DNA of 64,000 nucleotides from Sphingobium quisquiliarum P25 (GCF_000445065.1 NZ_ATHO01000162.1:1-64000); one strand, 5' to 3'. Numbered from the stretch's first letter, positions 27,809-36,748 are shown. The notes: generated by a model not told the origin, from the letters alone. Numbers and translations: made by a program.

Positions 27809-28426
27809 TCAGAAAATACCGTTTAGAAATATCGTTGTGACGAGTTCGGCGTGCGTGGTCATTTCTTCCTCTGTCATCGGCTCACCGCCGAACAGAAGGC
27901 GGCGTTGCCATTCGCCAAAAGCCATGACTACAAATTGCGTCGCATAGTCATGGCATTTGTCTGAAGCCATGCCTTCGTTCGCCAATATGTCCACGACCGG
28001 CATCAGCTGATGACGTTCGAACTGGAGCCGGGCAATCTGCCGTAGTGCGTCGAAATCGCTACACTCGCGATATATCAGGCGCGCGATCTGCAGGCTCGTG
28101 GGAGCGAAGAGCTGCCGCTGCATTTCCACGGCGTAGGTCACAAAGCGTGTGTGAAGATCCCCTTCAAGGTACGGAACGTCGGGCCGGATCTGACGGCCGG
28201 AATATTCCAGGCACGCTTCAAAAAGCGCGAGCTTGTCAGGGTAGTGATTGTACAGGGTCCGGCTCGAAATCTGTGCCTTTTCGGCGATGTCGCGGAGCGA
28301 GGCGGCGCGATATCCTGCGCGCGCGAACTCCTGTAGCGCGACGAGGATGAGGTTCTGGCGTTTCTGCTCGGCCTCCTCGGGCGTGGGCCTGCCTGCCCGC
28401 CTCTTCACCTGTATTTGATCCATCAT
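27809..28426 (-). CDS. TetR-family transcriptional regulator
   Basis: 205 aa. The N-terminal HTH contains FARAGYRAASLRDIAEKAQI and SSRTLYNHYPDKLALFEACL; the C-terminal ligand domain ends FLNGIF. ATG 28426 (MMDQIQVKRRAGRPT) starts the conserved protein. A palindrome (28479-28502) lies between it and the divergent monooxygenase operon, so it is the likely local repressor. Confidence 0.9.
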   Translation of the reverse strand: MMDQIQVKRRAGRPTPEEAEQKRQNLILVALQEFARAGYRAASLRDIAEKAQISSRTLYNHYPDKLALFEACLEYSGRQIRPDVPYLEGDLHTRFVTYAVEMQRQLFAPTSLQIARLIYRECSDFDALRQIARLQFERHQLMPVVDILANEGMASDKCHDYATQFVVMAFGEWQRRLLFGGEPMTEEEMTTHAELVTTIFLNGIF

Positions 28427-28478
28427 TCGCCTCGTTTGCGCACCGGCGCGACAATAGCAAGAGCTGTTGCCCGTTGAC

Positions 28479-28502
28479 CAATTACACACCAAAGTGTAAT
28501 TG
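28479..28502. promoter_or_regulatory. TetR-type operator palindrome
   Basis: A perfect 9-bp inverted repeat with a 6-bp spacer, CAATTACAC-N6-GTGTAATTG, 52 bp from the tetR start and 48 bp from the monooxygenase start. It is the only strong dyad in the 124-bp divergent spacer and should be the operator for the catabolic operon. Confidence 0.72.
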
Positions 28503-28550
28503 CGTTCCATCGAGTCCTCAACGGAAAACCAGACATTAAGGAGAGACAGG

Positions 28551-30533
28551 ATGCACGCACGTACGCAGGACACGTCATCCAGGATCGACGCTGCCATCGA
28601 CTCGTTGGATCCGGTCATGGCCCTGATGGCGCTCATCCAGATCACGGGCGATCGGACGCTGTTGAGCCGCTACTGGAAGGATCTGGACGGCAAGCAGGTC
28701 CGGGTTGTCGAGGCGTTTGTAGATATCAACGAACATGGGGCGCAGGAGCCAGTGGACCCGGCCGTGGCCGGTGAAATCCGGGAGGCGCTGCGCACGGCGG
28801 TGAAGGCGGGCAAGACCCCGGTGATGCCCCAGATAGACCGGCCGATGTTCAAGCGGATGAGCCGCCTGCTTCTTGGCCGGGACCTACCTGAAATGTCGCT
28901 CGACGTCGCATTTCAGCATGCCGGCTTCACCACCGACACGCGCGTGCGCGATGCAGCGGACATACCGCCGCCCGATTTCAAGGTGCTGGTCGTCGGCGCG
29001 GGCATGATGGGCATCAATGCCGCGGTAAAGCTCCAGCAGGCCGGGTTCGACTTCACGGTGCTGGAAGCGCTGGATCAGGTGGGCGGCAACTGGCTGACCA
29101 ACACCTATCCGGGCGCTGCGGTCGACACGCCGAGCCGGGTCTATTCCTACTCCTTCGAGCCCAATGCGTCCTGGACCCAGTATTATCCGCGCGGGCCTGA
29201 GTTCCTCTCCTATCTCGACCGTGTCACCGACAAATATAATCTGCGCGGCCGCATTCGTTTCGGCACCTGGGTCGAGGGCGCCGAGTGGGACGAGGCGCAC
29301 AGGATCTGGACCGTCAAGGCGGTACGGAACGGAAGGCCCGAGACGCATGAGTGCAACGTCCTCATCATGGCGGTGGGTCCGAACAACAATCCCAACTATC
29401 CGAAGGTCAAGAATCTCGACGTCTTCAAGGGGCCGGTGGTCCATTCGGCGGCCTGGGATCATTCGGTGGAACTGCAAGGCAAGAAGGTGGTGCTGGTCGG
29501 CACCGGTTGCTCGGGCGTGCAGGTCGCGACCGCTATTGCCGACAAGGTTGGTGAACTGGTGATCATCCAGCGCCAGCCAGAACATATCATCCCCAATCCG
29601 CAGGCGCATGCTCCGGTCGATCAATTGGAGATTCATGCGATGGAGGAAATTCCCTTCATCGTGAACTGGAAGCGGCTGCAGGCGCTGGAAAGCGCCATGT
29701 CGGACATGCACGGCATGATCATGAAGGACGAGGAATATGCCGCGAAGACTGGCGGCTTCGGTCCGATCAATGACGGCATGCGGATGATGTGCGAAGGCTA
29801 TCTCAAGAGCCATTTCCCCGACAAACCAGAGATGGTCGAGCTGCTGACGCCCAACTTTCCGGTCTTCGCCAAGCGGCCGATCCTCGATTGCGGTTTCTAC
29901 GACACGCTCAAGAAGCCCAACGTCTCGATCGTGCGCGGGGAATTGGCCGAAGCGGACGAGAATGCCGTTATCCTGTCTGACGGCACCCGGATCGAATGTG
30001 ACGTGCTGCTGCTCTCGACCGGCTACAATCTGCATTTCGGACGCCAGTTCGACATTCGTGGCACCGGAGGGAAGACGCTCAAGGATGCCTTCGATCCGCA
30101 TCCCTTCTCCTATGAAGGCATGCTGATTACCGGCTTTCCCAACTTCGTTTTCATGGGCGCGCCCTACAGCTATCTCGTCGCCAACCATGCCGTGGTGAGC
30201 GAGCAGCAGGTCCATTACATCATCGAGCTCCTGCAGTGGATGGTGGACGAGCATCTGTCCTCCTTCGATGTCACACCCGAGGCGACACAGGCCTTCATAG
30301 AGGATGTGGACGCCAATCTGCAGAAGACGGCGTGGGTCCAGTGCGGCAGCGCCCATGGCTATTATCGCGACAAGGGCGCCGATGGGCAGAAGAAGGTGAT
30401 CCTTGCCATTCCGCGGCACAATTCACGCATCTGGCATGATCTGCGCTCGCCGCGTGCAGAAGATTTCAAGGTCACCCGCAAGGATGGCGACGCTCCTGCC
30501 CGGCAGAGCGGCATGGAAATGCTGACGATCTGA
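28551..30533 (+). CDS. Flavin-containing Baeyer-Villiger-type monooxygenase with N-terminal extension
   Basis: A 660-aa FAD/NADPH enzyme. An alpha-helical extension of about 140 residues precedes the FAD motif VVGAGMMG (residues 148-155). The Baeyer-Villiger fingerprint F-x-G-x3-H-x3-W is present as FKGPVVHSAAWD (292-303), and the NADPH motif VGTGCSG is at 316-322. The N-terminal extension and overall length resemble 4-hydroxyacetophenone monooxygenase more than cyclohexanone monooxygenase. Expected to insert O next to an aryl or alkyl ketone, giving an ester. ATG 28551 follows AAGGAG. First gene of an eight- to nine-gene operon behind the TetR operator. Confidence 0.87.
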   Translation: MHARTQDTSSRIDAAIDSLDPVMALMALIQITGDRTLLSRYWKDLDGKQVRVVEAFVDINEHGAQEPVDPAVAGEIREALRTAVKAGKTPVMPQIDRPMFKRMSRLLLGRDLPEMSLDVAFQHAGFTTDTRVRDAADIPPPDFKVLVVGAGMMGINAAVKLQQAGFDFTVLEALDQVGGNWLTNTYPGAAVDTPSRVYSYSFEPNASWTQYYPRGPEFLSYLDRVTDKYNLRGRIRFGTWVEGAEWDEAHRIWTVKAVRNGRPETHECNVLIMAVGPNNNPNYPKVKNLDVFKGPVVHSAAWDHSVELQGKKVVLVGTGCSGVQVATAIADKVGELVIIQRQPEHIIPNPQAHAPVDQLEIHAMEEIPFIVNWKRLQALESAMSDMHGMIMKDEEYAAKTGGFGPINDGMRMMCEGYLKSHFPDKPEMVELLTPNFPVFAKRPILDCGFYDTLKKPNVSIVRGELAEADENAVILSDGTRIECDVLLLSTGYNLHFGRQFDIRGTGGKTLKDAFDPHPFSYEGMLITGFPNFVFMGAPYSYLVANHAVVSEQQVHYIIELLQWMVDEHLSSFDVTPEATQAFIEDVDANLQKTAWVQCGSAHGYYRDKGADGQKKVILAIPRHNSRIWHDLRSPRAEDFKVTRKDGDAPARQSGMEMLTI

Positions 30534-30569
30534 TCGGGACCGGCGAAACAGGTAAAGAAAGGGAATATA

Positions 30570-30989
30570 ATGGCTGAACAACATGCGCCCGCATCCAACT
30601 ACGGCATGTCCTATATCTTCGGCAAGACGTTCGTGCACGACCTCGACGCCATGGCAAAATTCTATGAGGAGGTTTTGGGCGTCGTTCCCAACAACCGGCA
30701 CCAAGACGAGATGCTTGGCCGGAAGATCGACGAGATCACCTACCGCCCTGCCTATCCGGGCGGGCCGTCGTTGACGCTGATCAAATATCTGGATTCAACG
30801 GGCCCTGCGACCGGTGAGTCCGTCCAGGGGTTCATGTCGCAGGATCTGGAGGCCACCGTCGAACGGGCTCTGGCCGCCGGGGGCAGCGTAGCCGAGCCCA
30901 TTCGCGAAATGCCCGAATTCGGCATCCGCGTTGCCTTCATTCTCGATCCTGAGGGACATGTGAATGAAGTGATCCAGATGCTTTCCTGA
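30570..30989 (+). CDS. VOC-family (glyoxalase/dioxygenase fold) protein, first of two
   Basis: A 139-aa single-domain vicinal-oxygen-chelate protein. FVHDLDAMAKFYEEVLGV opens the first beta-alpha-beta module, and VAFILDPEGHVNEVIQML gives the C-terminal D-P-E-G-H/N-x-x-E metal motif. Could be an isomerase, lyase or substrate-binding protein in the pathway. 36 bp after the monooxygenase gene. Confidence 0.83.
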   Translation: MAEQHAPASNYGMSYIFGKTFVHDLDAMAKFYEEVLGVVPNNRHQDEMLGRKIDEITYRPAYPGGPSLTLIKYLDSTGPATGESVQGFMSQDLEATVERALAAGGSVAEPIREMPEFGIRVAFILDPEGHVNEVIQMLS

Positions 30990-31024
30990 CGTTCGCCTTA
31001 ACCTCGTTTCCCGGAGGATTCCCC

Positions 31025-32083
31025 ATGCTTCGCCACCTTGCCGAAAATTTCCGCCCCGTCGCACCGCCGCGACTGATCGACGATGCCTATAGCAACGACC
31101 AGCATGCGCGGCTGCTCAAGGTCGTGCGCGACAACGGCCCTTGGCCGCTTATCATGGCCGAGAATTTCAAGACGCCCGAGGAAGTGATCGCCACCACGTC
31201 CGGCACTATTCCGGAGGGTGTCAAACTCACCTGGGACATGATCGGCCTCAATCCGGTCTTCCGCGGCTATCTGGCACGCGGTGGCACCTGCTTCTACCCG
31301 GAAATCGAAGACTGCTACTATAATGCGCGCTTCCTCGAACTCGCGCGCAGCTATTGGAACTGCCAATATGCCGAGCCCGAGACCTTCCTGTTCAACATCC
31401 AGGGCCCGACCCCTATCGGTGGCCCACCGCACCTGGACGGCATGGTATTCCGCGGCATGACGATGGAGAACACGCCGCTCTGGCTGCTGCTGACCATGGC
31501 CAAGTCGTGCCTGTTCCACCGCTGGCGCTCGAAGAAGGCCCAGGTCATCGCCTGGTATTACCAGGGCAATATCGGCGGCGGCTTCAACTGCTGGCCCGAT
31601 GGGCCGAGCTGCGATCCGCTCCAGATCAGTGCGCCGATGTGGGGCAAGGCCGTTGTCGTGGAAAATGAAATGATGTTCCACCATGGCCAGGCAACTGGTC
31701 CGGCCGCGTTGCGCAAGCCGCAGGGCATGGACATCAGCTCCACCTTCGGCGCGGATCCGGAAGATCCGGCCGGTTGGCAGATCGAAACCTTCGGCAAGGT
31801 CAGCCAGAAGGTGCCTGAAAGGGAAATGCGCTTCCTCGTTCATTGGGGTGCGCGCCTGTTCAAGGATATGGACGATTTCAAGCTGACCTATGATCACCGC
31901 GATGACATCAATGCGGACATCGCGATCAACATGCTCATCGACGACATGAAGAAGCGCGGCGTGCCGTTCGAAGTGCCGACCGATCCGCTCCACGACAACA
32001 GCTTCGTCGGCCTGCTCGCTCGCGTTTACGACATTGGTGGTCCCGCCAATATACCCGCGGACGCCATGGACGAAGCCGCCTGA
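31025..32083 (+). CDS. Uncharacterised protein with Fe(II)/2-oxoglutarate oxygenase-like residues
   Basis: 352 aa; I do not recognise the family with certainty. GGPPHLDGMVFRG contains an H-x-D pair and NEMMFHHGQATGPAALR contains a distal His followed 10-11 residues later by Arg. This is the spacing of the facial triad and 2OG-binding Arg in 2-oxoglutarate oxygenases. No signal peptide or membrane segment is visible. GGA RBS before ATG 31025 (GGAGGATTCCCC). Central in the catabolic operon, so a role on its substrate is likely; the oxygenase assignment is inference. Confidence 0.6.
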   Translation: MLRHLAENFRPVAPPRLIDDAYSNDQHARLLKVVRDNGPWPLIMAENFKTPEEVIATTSGTIPEGVKLTWDMIGLNPVFRGYLARGGTCFYPEIEDCYYNARFLELARSYWNCQYAEPETFLFNIQGPTPIGGPPHLDGMVFRGMTMENTPLWLLLTMAKSCLFHRWRSKKAQVIAWYYQGNIGGGFNCWPDGPSCDPLQISAPMWGKAVVVENEMMFHHGQATGPAALRKPQGMDISSTFGADPEDPAGWQIETFGKVSQKVPEREMRFLVHWGARLFKDMDDFKLTYDHRDDINADIAINMLIDDMKKRGVPFEVPTDPLHDNSFVGLLARVYDIGGPANIPADAMDEAA

Positions 32084-32123
32084 GGCGGCTGCGTTTATGC
32101 CAGCAGATCATCAGGAGAGTTTA

Positions 32124-33104
32124 ATGAAGAATGATCTTCAATCCGAAGCCTATCTGCGGATGCTGAAGATCCGCGGTTTCGAACAGGCTGTCACGCGCCT
32201 GGTAACCGAGGGCGAAGTGCCCGGGGCAGTCCATACCAGCATCGGCCAGGAAGCCGCGATCGTGGGCGCCTGTATGGCGCTTAAGCGGGATGATTATATT
32301 TCCGGTACACATCGATCGCATGGCCATCCGATTGGCAAGGGTGCGGAACTCAAGCCCTTGATGGCCGAAATTCTGGGCAAGGTTACCGGCGTCTGCAAAG
32401 GACGTGGCGGGTCAATGCACTTCACCGACACATCGGTCGGCAGTATCGGCGAATCCGCCATTGTCGGCGGCGGCATTCCAATCGCTACTGGAGCAGCGCT
32501 GACCGCGCAGGTCAGGCGTACGGGTCAGGTAGCGTTGACCTTCTTCGGCGATGGCGCTTCCAATGAGGGTGTATTGGCCGAATGTCTGAACATGGCAGCA
32601 GTTTGGAAGCTGCCGATCATCTTCTTCTGCGAAAATAACGGTTATGCGGCGGTGACGCCCGCGCGCAACAGCCATGGCCAGCCTGATGTCGCTAGGCGCG
32701 GTGAAGGCTACGGCGTGCCCGGCGTCATTGTCGATGGCCAGGATTTCGAGGCTGTCTACAAGGCGACCGAGGCGGCCGTGGGTCGCGCCCGCAGCGGCGA
32801 AGGCCCGACGCTGATCGAGGCTAAGACCTACCGGTTCGATGAGCATTGCGTCGGCCTGTTCATCAACGGCAATTATCGCCCTGCCGAAGAGATCAGCCAT
32901 TACAAGAATGAACGCGATCCGGTGACGCTGTTCCGTACCTCGCTCCTCACGAGCGGAATGACCGTAGGCGCGCTCTTGGAAATCGAAGGCGAAGCCTCAA
33001 GGCTGGTCGAGGACGCCGTGGCCTTCGCCAAGGACAGCGCCTTTCCCGATCCGGAGGAAGCATTCGAGTTGGTCCACGCCAATCCCATTCCTATCCGCCG
33101 TTGA
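32124..33104 (+). CDS. TPP-dependent dehydrogenase E1 component, alpha subunit (AcoA/PdhA-like)
   Basis: 326 aa. Conserved E1-alpha landmarks: RSHGHPIGKGAE, the CKGRGGSMH phosphate region, and the TPP motif GDGASNEGVLAECLNMAAVW through NN (FFCENNGYAAVTP). The branch-chain/acetoin-type TYRFDEHCVG replaces the pyruvate-type TYR-x-x-GHS. With the beta subunit it would decarboxylate a 2-oxo acid or cleave an acyloin/diketone, passing the acyl to lipoate. ATG 32124 follows AGGAG. Confidence 0.9.
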   Translation: MKNDLQSEAYLRMLKIRGFEQAVTRLVTEGEVPGAVHTSIGQEAAIVGACMALKRDDYISGTHRSHGHPIGKGAELKPLMAEILGKVTGVCKGRGGSMHFTDTSVGSIGESAIVGGGIPIATGAALTAQVRRTGQVALTFFGDGASNEGVLAECLNMAAVWKLPIIFFCENNGYAAVTPARNSHGQPDVARRGEGYGVPGVIVDGQDFEAVYKATEAAVGRARSGEGPTLIEAKTYRFDEHCVGLFINGNYRPAEEISHYKNERDPVTLFRTSLLTSGMTVGALLEIEGEASRLVEDAVAFAKDSAFPDPEEAFELVHANPIPIRR

Positions 33105-33115
33105 GGACAGACAGC

Positions 33116-34090
33116 ATGAACGACAACAATACCAAGCGGATGACCTATCTCGACGCACTGGGCTTGGCGCAGCGCGAGGAGTTGGAAGGCCGGGACGACA
33201 CGATCATCATCGGCGAGGACATCGCCCTCTATGCGGCTGGGGGGGCCTATGGCAACACCGATGCCAGCCGCATTCGCAGTGCGCCCATTTCCGAATGCGG
33301 CTTTGCCGGCATGGCTGTCGGGGCCGCCATCACAGGCCTGCGTCCTATCGTGGATTTGACGATTGCCAATTTCATCTATCTGGCCGCCGATCCGATCATC
33401 AACCAGGCAGCACGTTTGCGCTATATGACTGGCGGGCAGTTCAAGGTGCCAGTCACCTATCGCGCGTCGATGTGGCATAGCCAGGCCAATGCGGCGCAGC
33501 ACAGCGACCGGCCTTATCCGATGTTCATGAACATTCCGGGCTTGAAGGTCGTTTGCCCCGCGACTCCGGAGGATGCCAAGGGGCTGCTCAAGGCTGCGAT
33601 CCGTGACGATGATCCCGTGATCGTGTTTGAGGACAACGACCTTTGGGGCAAAAAGGGTGATGTGCCCCTTGATACGAATTTCGTGGTCCCGATTGGCAAA
33701 GCCAGAACGCATCGTGAAGGGTCGGACGTATCGATCATCTCGGTGTCAGGAAGTCTGCGTCATGCCCTCAAGGCGGCGGATGATCTAGCCAAGGACGGCG
33801 TCAGCGCCGACGTCATCGATCTGCGTACGCTGTTGCCGCTCGACAATGAGGCAATCCTGGCCACGCTCGCCAAGACCGGACGCGTGGTCATTGTCGATCC
33901 TGCGCACCGCACGATGGGCGCGGCTGCAGAAATCGCCGCCATCATCGTGGAGGACGGTTTCGATATGCTCAAGAAACCTGTGAAACGCGTCGTCACGCCC
34001 GATGTGCCGATTCCGTTCAGCCCGCCGATGGAAGCGCCGCTCTATCCCAATCCCGAAAGGATCGCCGCCGCAGCGCGCGAACTGATGTAA
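33116..34090 (+). CDS. TPP-dependent dehydrogenase E1 component, beta subunit (AcoB/PdhB-like)
   Basis: 324 aa. DTIIIGEDIALYAAGGAYGN, RIRSAPISECGFAGMAVGAA and the C-terminal transketolase domain (VDLRTLLPLD form: VIDLRTLLPLDNEAIL) are typical of alpha2beta2 E1 enzymes. It forms the active site with the alpha subunit encoded 11 bp upstream. A free lipoyl protein follows. No E2 catalytic domain or E3 is encoded nearby. Confidence 0.9.
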   Translation: MNDNNTKRMTYLDALGLAQREELEGRDDTIIIGEDIALYAAGGAYGNTDASRIRSAPISECGFAGMAVGAAITGLRPIVDLTIANFIYLAADPIINQAARLRYMTGGQFKVPVTYRASMWHSQANAAQHSDRPYPMFMNIPGLKVVCPATPEDAKGLLKAAIRDDDPVIVFEDNDLWGKKGDVPLDTNFVVPIGKARTHREGSDVSIISVSGSLRHALKAADDLAKDGVSADVIDLRTLLPLDNEAILATLAKTGRVVIVDPAHRTMGAAAEIAAIIVEDGFDMLKKPVKRVVTPDVPIPFSPPMEAPLYPNPERIAAAARELM

Positions 34091-34108
34091 TATCCGGAGA
34101 AACCATAT

Positions 34109-34348
34109 ATGCGCGTGAAGGTCGTGATGCCCAAATGGGGCACGGGAATGAATGAAGGTACGATCATCAAATGGCTCAAATCCGTGGGTGACAAGATCAA
34201 GGCCGGTGAAATGCTGGTCGAGATCGAAACTTCCAAATCCACACAGGAAATGGAGGCTCCTGCTTCCGGCACTCTGATTGAAATCCTGCTTCCCGAAGGC
34301 GAGGAAGCGGAAGTCCGCACTCATATCGCAACCATAGAGACGAACTGA
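34109..34348 (+). CDS. Free-standing lipoyl/biotinyl carrier domain, 79 aa
   Basis: A complete lipoyl domain and nothing else: PKWGTGMNEGTIIKWLKSVG, the hairpin VEIETSKSTQEMEAP with the lipoylated Lys in E-T-S-K-S, then ASGTLIEILLPEGEEAEV. Normally this is the N-terminal part of an E2 acyltransferase. Here it ends naturally after ATIETN, so it acts as a mobile arm for the E1 encoded 18 bp upstream and must use an acyltransferase or acceptor from elsewhere. Confidence 0.88.
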   Translation: MRVKVVMPKWGTGMNEGTIIKWLKSVGDKIKAGEMLVEIETSKSTQEMEAPASGTLIEILLPEGEEAEVRTHIATIETN

Positions 34349-34384
34349 CAGCGGCGGGCAGGCGTGCCCCAGGAGAGCCGATAC

Positions 34385-35281
34385 ATGATAACGGGACCCA
34401 ATATTTCGGGTAAGGCGGCGCTCGTCACCGGCAGCAGTCGCGGCATTGGCCGCGCGATAGCGCAACGGTTGGCAGCGGCAGGGGCCACTGTCGTCGTCAC
34501 GGCCCGGTCACTGGACAAGGAAGCCGGGGAAACGCGGGTTGGCGCGCACAAGGTCGTGCCCGGTACACTGGCCGAAACCGTCAAGCTGATCGAGGATGCG
34601 GGCGGCCGCGCCATTCCGGTTGGTTGCGATCTTGAGAATGCTGACGAACGTGAAAGTTTGGTAGATCGAGCCGTCGCCGAGGTCGGCAGGCTCGATATAC
34701 TTGTGAACAATGCCGGCTTTTGCGACTTCGCACCCGTCGCCGACATGCCGATGGACGTGTTCGACCGGACCTTCGATCATTATGTCCGGGCGCCCTTTGC
34801 CCTGACCAAGGCGGCTATCCCGCAGATGCGAGCTGCCGGTGCGGGCTGGATCGTAAACATCACTTCGGCACAGGCACTTCCTGTCAGGCGTCCCTTTCCC
34901 GACTATCTGGCTGTCAGCGGCGATACGGTCTATTCTGCAGCAAAGGCTGCCGTAAACCGCTTCACCCAGGGCTTGGCTGCGGAACTGCTCGCCAGCAATA
35001 TCGCGGTCAACGCCGTCGGTCCGTCGACGGCGATCCGGACGCCGGGCGCCGATGATTATATCCCGGGCGAATATCCGACCGAGGACGTGGCCTATCTGGC
35101 GGAAACAGTCCTCGCCATGTCGCATCTGCCGGCGAATGAGCGGACCGGCCTGATCGCCCATTCAATGCATTTCCCCTGGCACTACCATATCGATGTGCGC
35201 AGCCTGGACGGCAAGGACATCTTGCCGCGGACCGAACCGCCTGCCTGGTCGAACCCGGAAATCAGTCCGTCGGGAGAGTGA
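34385..35281 (+). CDS. SDR-family oxidoreductase (first of the operon)
   Basis: 298 aa, longer than classic SDRs because of a C-terminal tail of about 40 residues. ALVTGSSRGIGRAIAQRL is the cofactor motif, NNAGF follows, and VYSAAKAAVNRFTQG carries the catalytic Tyr and Lys. Expected to oxidise an alcohol or act on an enoyl/ketone intermediate. ATG 34385 (GGAGAG upstream) is chosen. Its stop overlaps the leader of the next SDR gene. Confidence 0.88.
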   Translation: MITGPNISGKAALVTGSSRGIGRAIAQRLAAAGATVVVTARSLDKEAGETRVGAHKVVPGTLAETVKLIEDAGGRAIPVGCDLENADERESLVDRAVAEVGRLDILVNNAGFCDFAPVADMPMDVFDRTFDHYVRAPFALTKAAIPQMRAAGAGWIVNITSAQALPVRRPFPDYLAVSGDTVYSAAKAAVNRFTQGLAAELLASNIAVNAVGPSTAIRTPGADDYIPGEYPTEDVAYLAETVLAMSHLPANERTGLIAHSMHFPWHYHIDVRSLDGKDILPRTEPPAWSNPEISPSGE

Positions 35282-35310
35282 AGCTCGGCAGCAACGACAA
35301 GGAGGTTAGG

Positions 35311-36162
35311 ATGAGAGACAAGGCAGAGGACCTCAAGGGCGGCACGGCCGTCATCACTGGCGCAGGCAGCGGCATCGGCGAAGGCATAGCCCGTGTGGCT
35401 GCCGCGCGCGGCATGAACGTTGTACTGGCTGACGTCGCGGATGATCGTATCGCCAAGCTGGCAGCGGAGATCGAAGCCGGCGGCGCGACCGCGTTGCCGG
35501 TCGTGACGAACGTCACCGATGTCGCCGCGCTCGAACGGCTGGCGGATGCCGCCTATGACCATTTTGGCGAGGTGCGGCTGCTCGTGAACAATGCCGGCAT
35601 TGAAACCATTGGTTTCAGCTGGGAAATTGATGACGCTACTTGGGACAAGCTGCTGTCGATCAACGTGCGCGGTGTCGTCCATGGTTCGCGGATCTTCGCG
35701 CGTCGCATGCTCGAAAGTGGAAAGCCGGGCTATATTTCCAACGTGGCATCCATTGGCGCGTTGGGCATGATGCCCACTCAGGCTCCCTACATGATGAGTA
35801 AGCACGCGGTGCTGAGCTTTACCGAGTGCCTCTATCTTGAAATGCAGCTTAAAGGAGCGCCGATCCACGTGTCGGCCGTACTACCTGCTCAGGTAGCGAC
35901 ACGCATCTTCGAGGACGCGCCCGCCGACCGCCAGTGCGAATTCGTCGAACGGCAGCGCGGGATGATGATGAGCATGCTCTCACAAATGGGGTTGAGCCCG
36001 GTAGAAGCGGGTGAAGTCATTCTGGATGGCATTGCATCCGGCGAATTCTGGGTATCCACGCACCCTGAAACAACCGTGCAAATGGCATGCGCCCGGGCTC
36101 AATATCTTAGAACACTAGCCAATCCCGTTCTCGCTGAGCAGGCGAAGGCTCTGGTTAGTTAA
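35311..36162 (+). CDS. SDR-family oxidoreductase (second of the operon)
   Basis: A 283-aa classical SDR. AVITGAGSGIGEGIARVAA is the NAD(P) motif, VNNAGIETIG follows, and the catalytic Tyr/Lys are in APYMMSKHAVLSF. D at VVLADVADD, the acidic residue after beta-2, favours NAD. ATG 35311 follows a perfect AAGGAGG. Probably an alcohol dehydrogenase of the same pathway. Confidence 0.88.
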   Translation: MRDKAEDLKGGTAVITGAGSGIGEGIARVAAARGMNVVLADVADDRIAKLAAEIEAGGATALPVVTNVTDVAALERLADAAYDHFGEVRLLVNNAGIETIGFSWEIDDATWDKLLSINVRGVVHGSRIFARRMLESGKPGYISNVASIGALGMMPTQAPYMMSKHAVLSFTECLYLEMQLKGAPIHVSAVLPAQVATRIFEDAPADRQCEFVERQRGMMMSMLSQMGLSPVEAGEVILDGIASGEFWVSTHPETTVQMACARAQYLRTLANPVLAEQAKALVS

Positions 36163-36205
36163 CGGCCGGGAACGGTCAAAGCACAACAAGCAAAGGAGAA
36201 TGAAT

Positions 36206-36598
36206 ATGACCGCGATTGCTTTTGCGCTCGCCAAGTTCAAGGTTGCCGACCTCGAAGGCTTGGAGCAGTTCTATACCCGAGCGCTTGGCTTTGTCGTCAC
36301 AGCCCGCGTCGATGAAGGTGAGGATCTGCATGAGATCCATGAACTGATTTTTGCCCTTCCAGACGCCCCGCCACAGTTTGCGCTTGTGCAATATCCCAAT
36401 CAGCCGACTCCCCAACCTGGGGAGGCGATCGTTGCTCTGATGGTCGATGACCTGGAGGCTACTTTGTCAAGGGTCGAGGCGCATGGCGGACGCAGGCTGA
36501 CAGATGTTATTCCGGTGCCAGATCATAACATGAAGTTGGCATATGTTGCCGACCCCGAAGGCCACACGCTCGAACTCATGCAGATGCTGGCTGGTTGA
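36206..36598 (+). CDS. VOC-family (glyoxalase fold) protein, second of two
   Basis: 130 aa. KFKVADLEGLEQFYTRALGF opens the domain, VADPEGHTLELMQML carries the metal-site D-P-E-G-H-x-x-E. Related to the 139-aa VOC protein at the front of the operon; the two could act together or on successive intermediates. ATG 36206 has AAGGAG 7 nt upstream, better spaced than the ATG two codons earlier. Last intact operon gene before the IS block; the 150 bp after it show no gene. Confidence 0.83.
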   Translation: MTAIAFALAKFKVADLEGLEQFYTRALGFVVTARVDEGEDLHEIHELIFALPDAPPQFALVQYPNQPTPQPGEAIVALMVDDLEATLSRVEAHGGRRLTDVIPVPDHNMKLAYVADPEGHTLELMQMLAG

Positions 36599-36748
36599 CG
36601 AGCTGATCGGTGAGAAACCTCAAGCTGTAGAACCTATGGTCGTCTCCTCCGATGCGGGCGCGGAATCATGGATGACGAGCATCTGGAGCACATCGACGCC
36701 CGTCTCACCCGGGCGATGCGCCCGCATGGAAATCGCAGGAGGCGACTG

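Noticed and set aside
32124-34348. Pyruvate or acetoin dehydrogenase complex (pdh/aco) as the definite identity
   Set aside because: E1 alpha/beta match the superfamily, but E2 and E3 are absent and the context is catabolic, so the substrate cannot be named.
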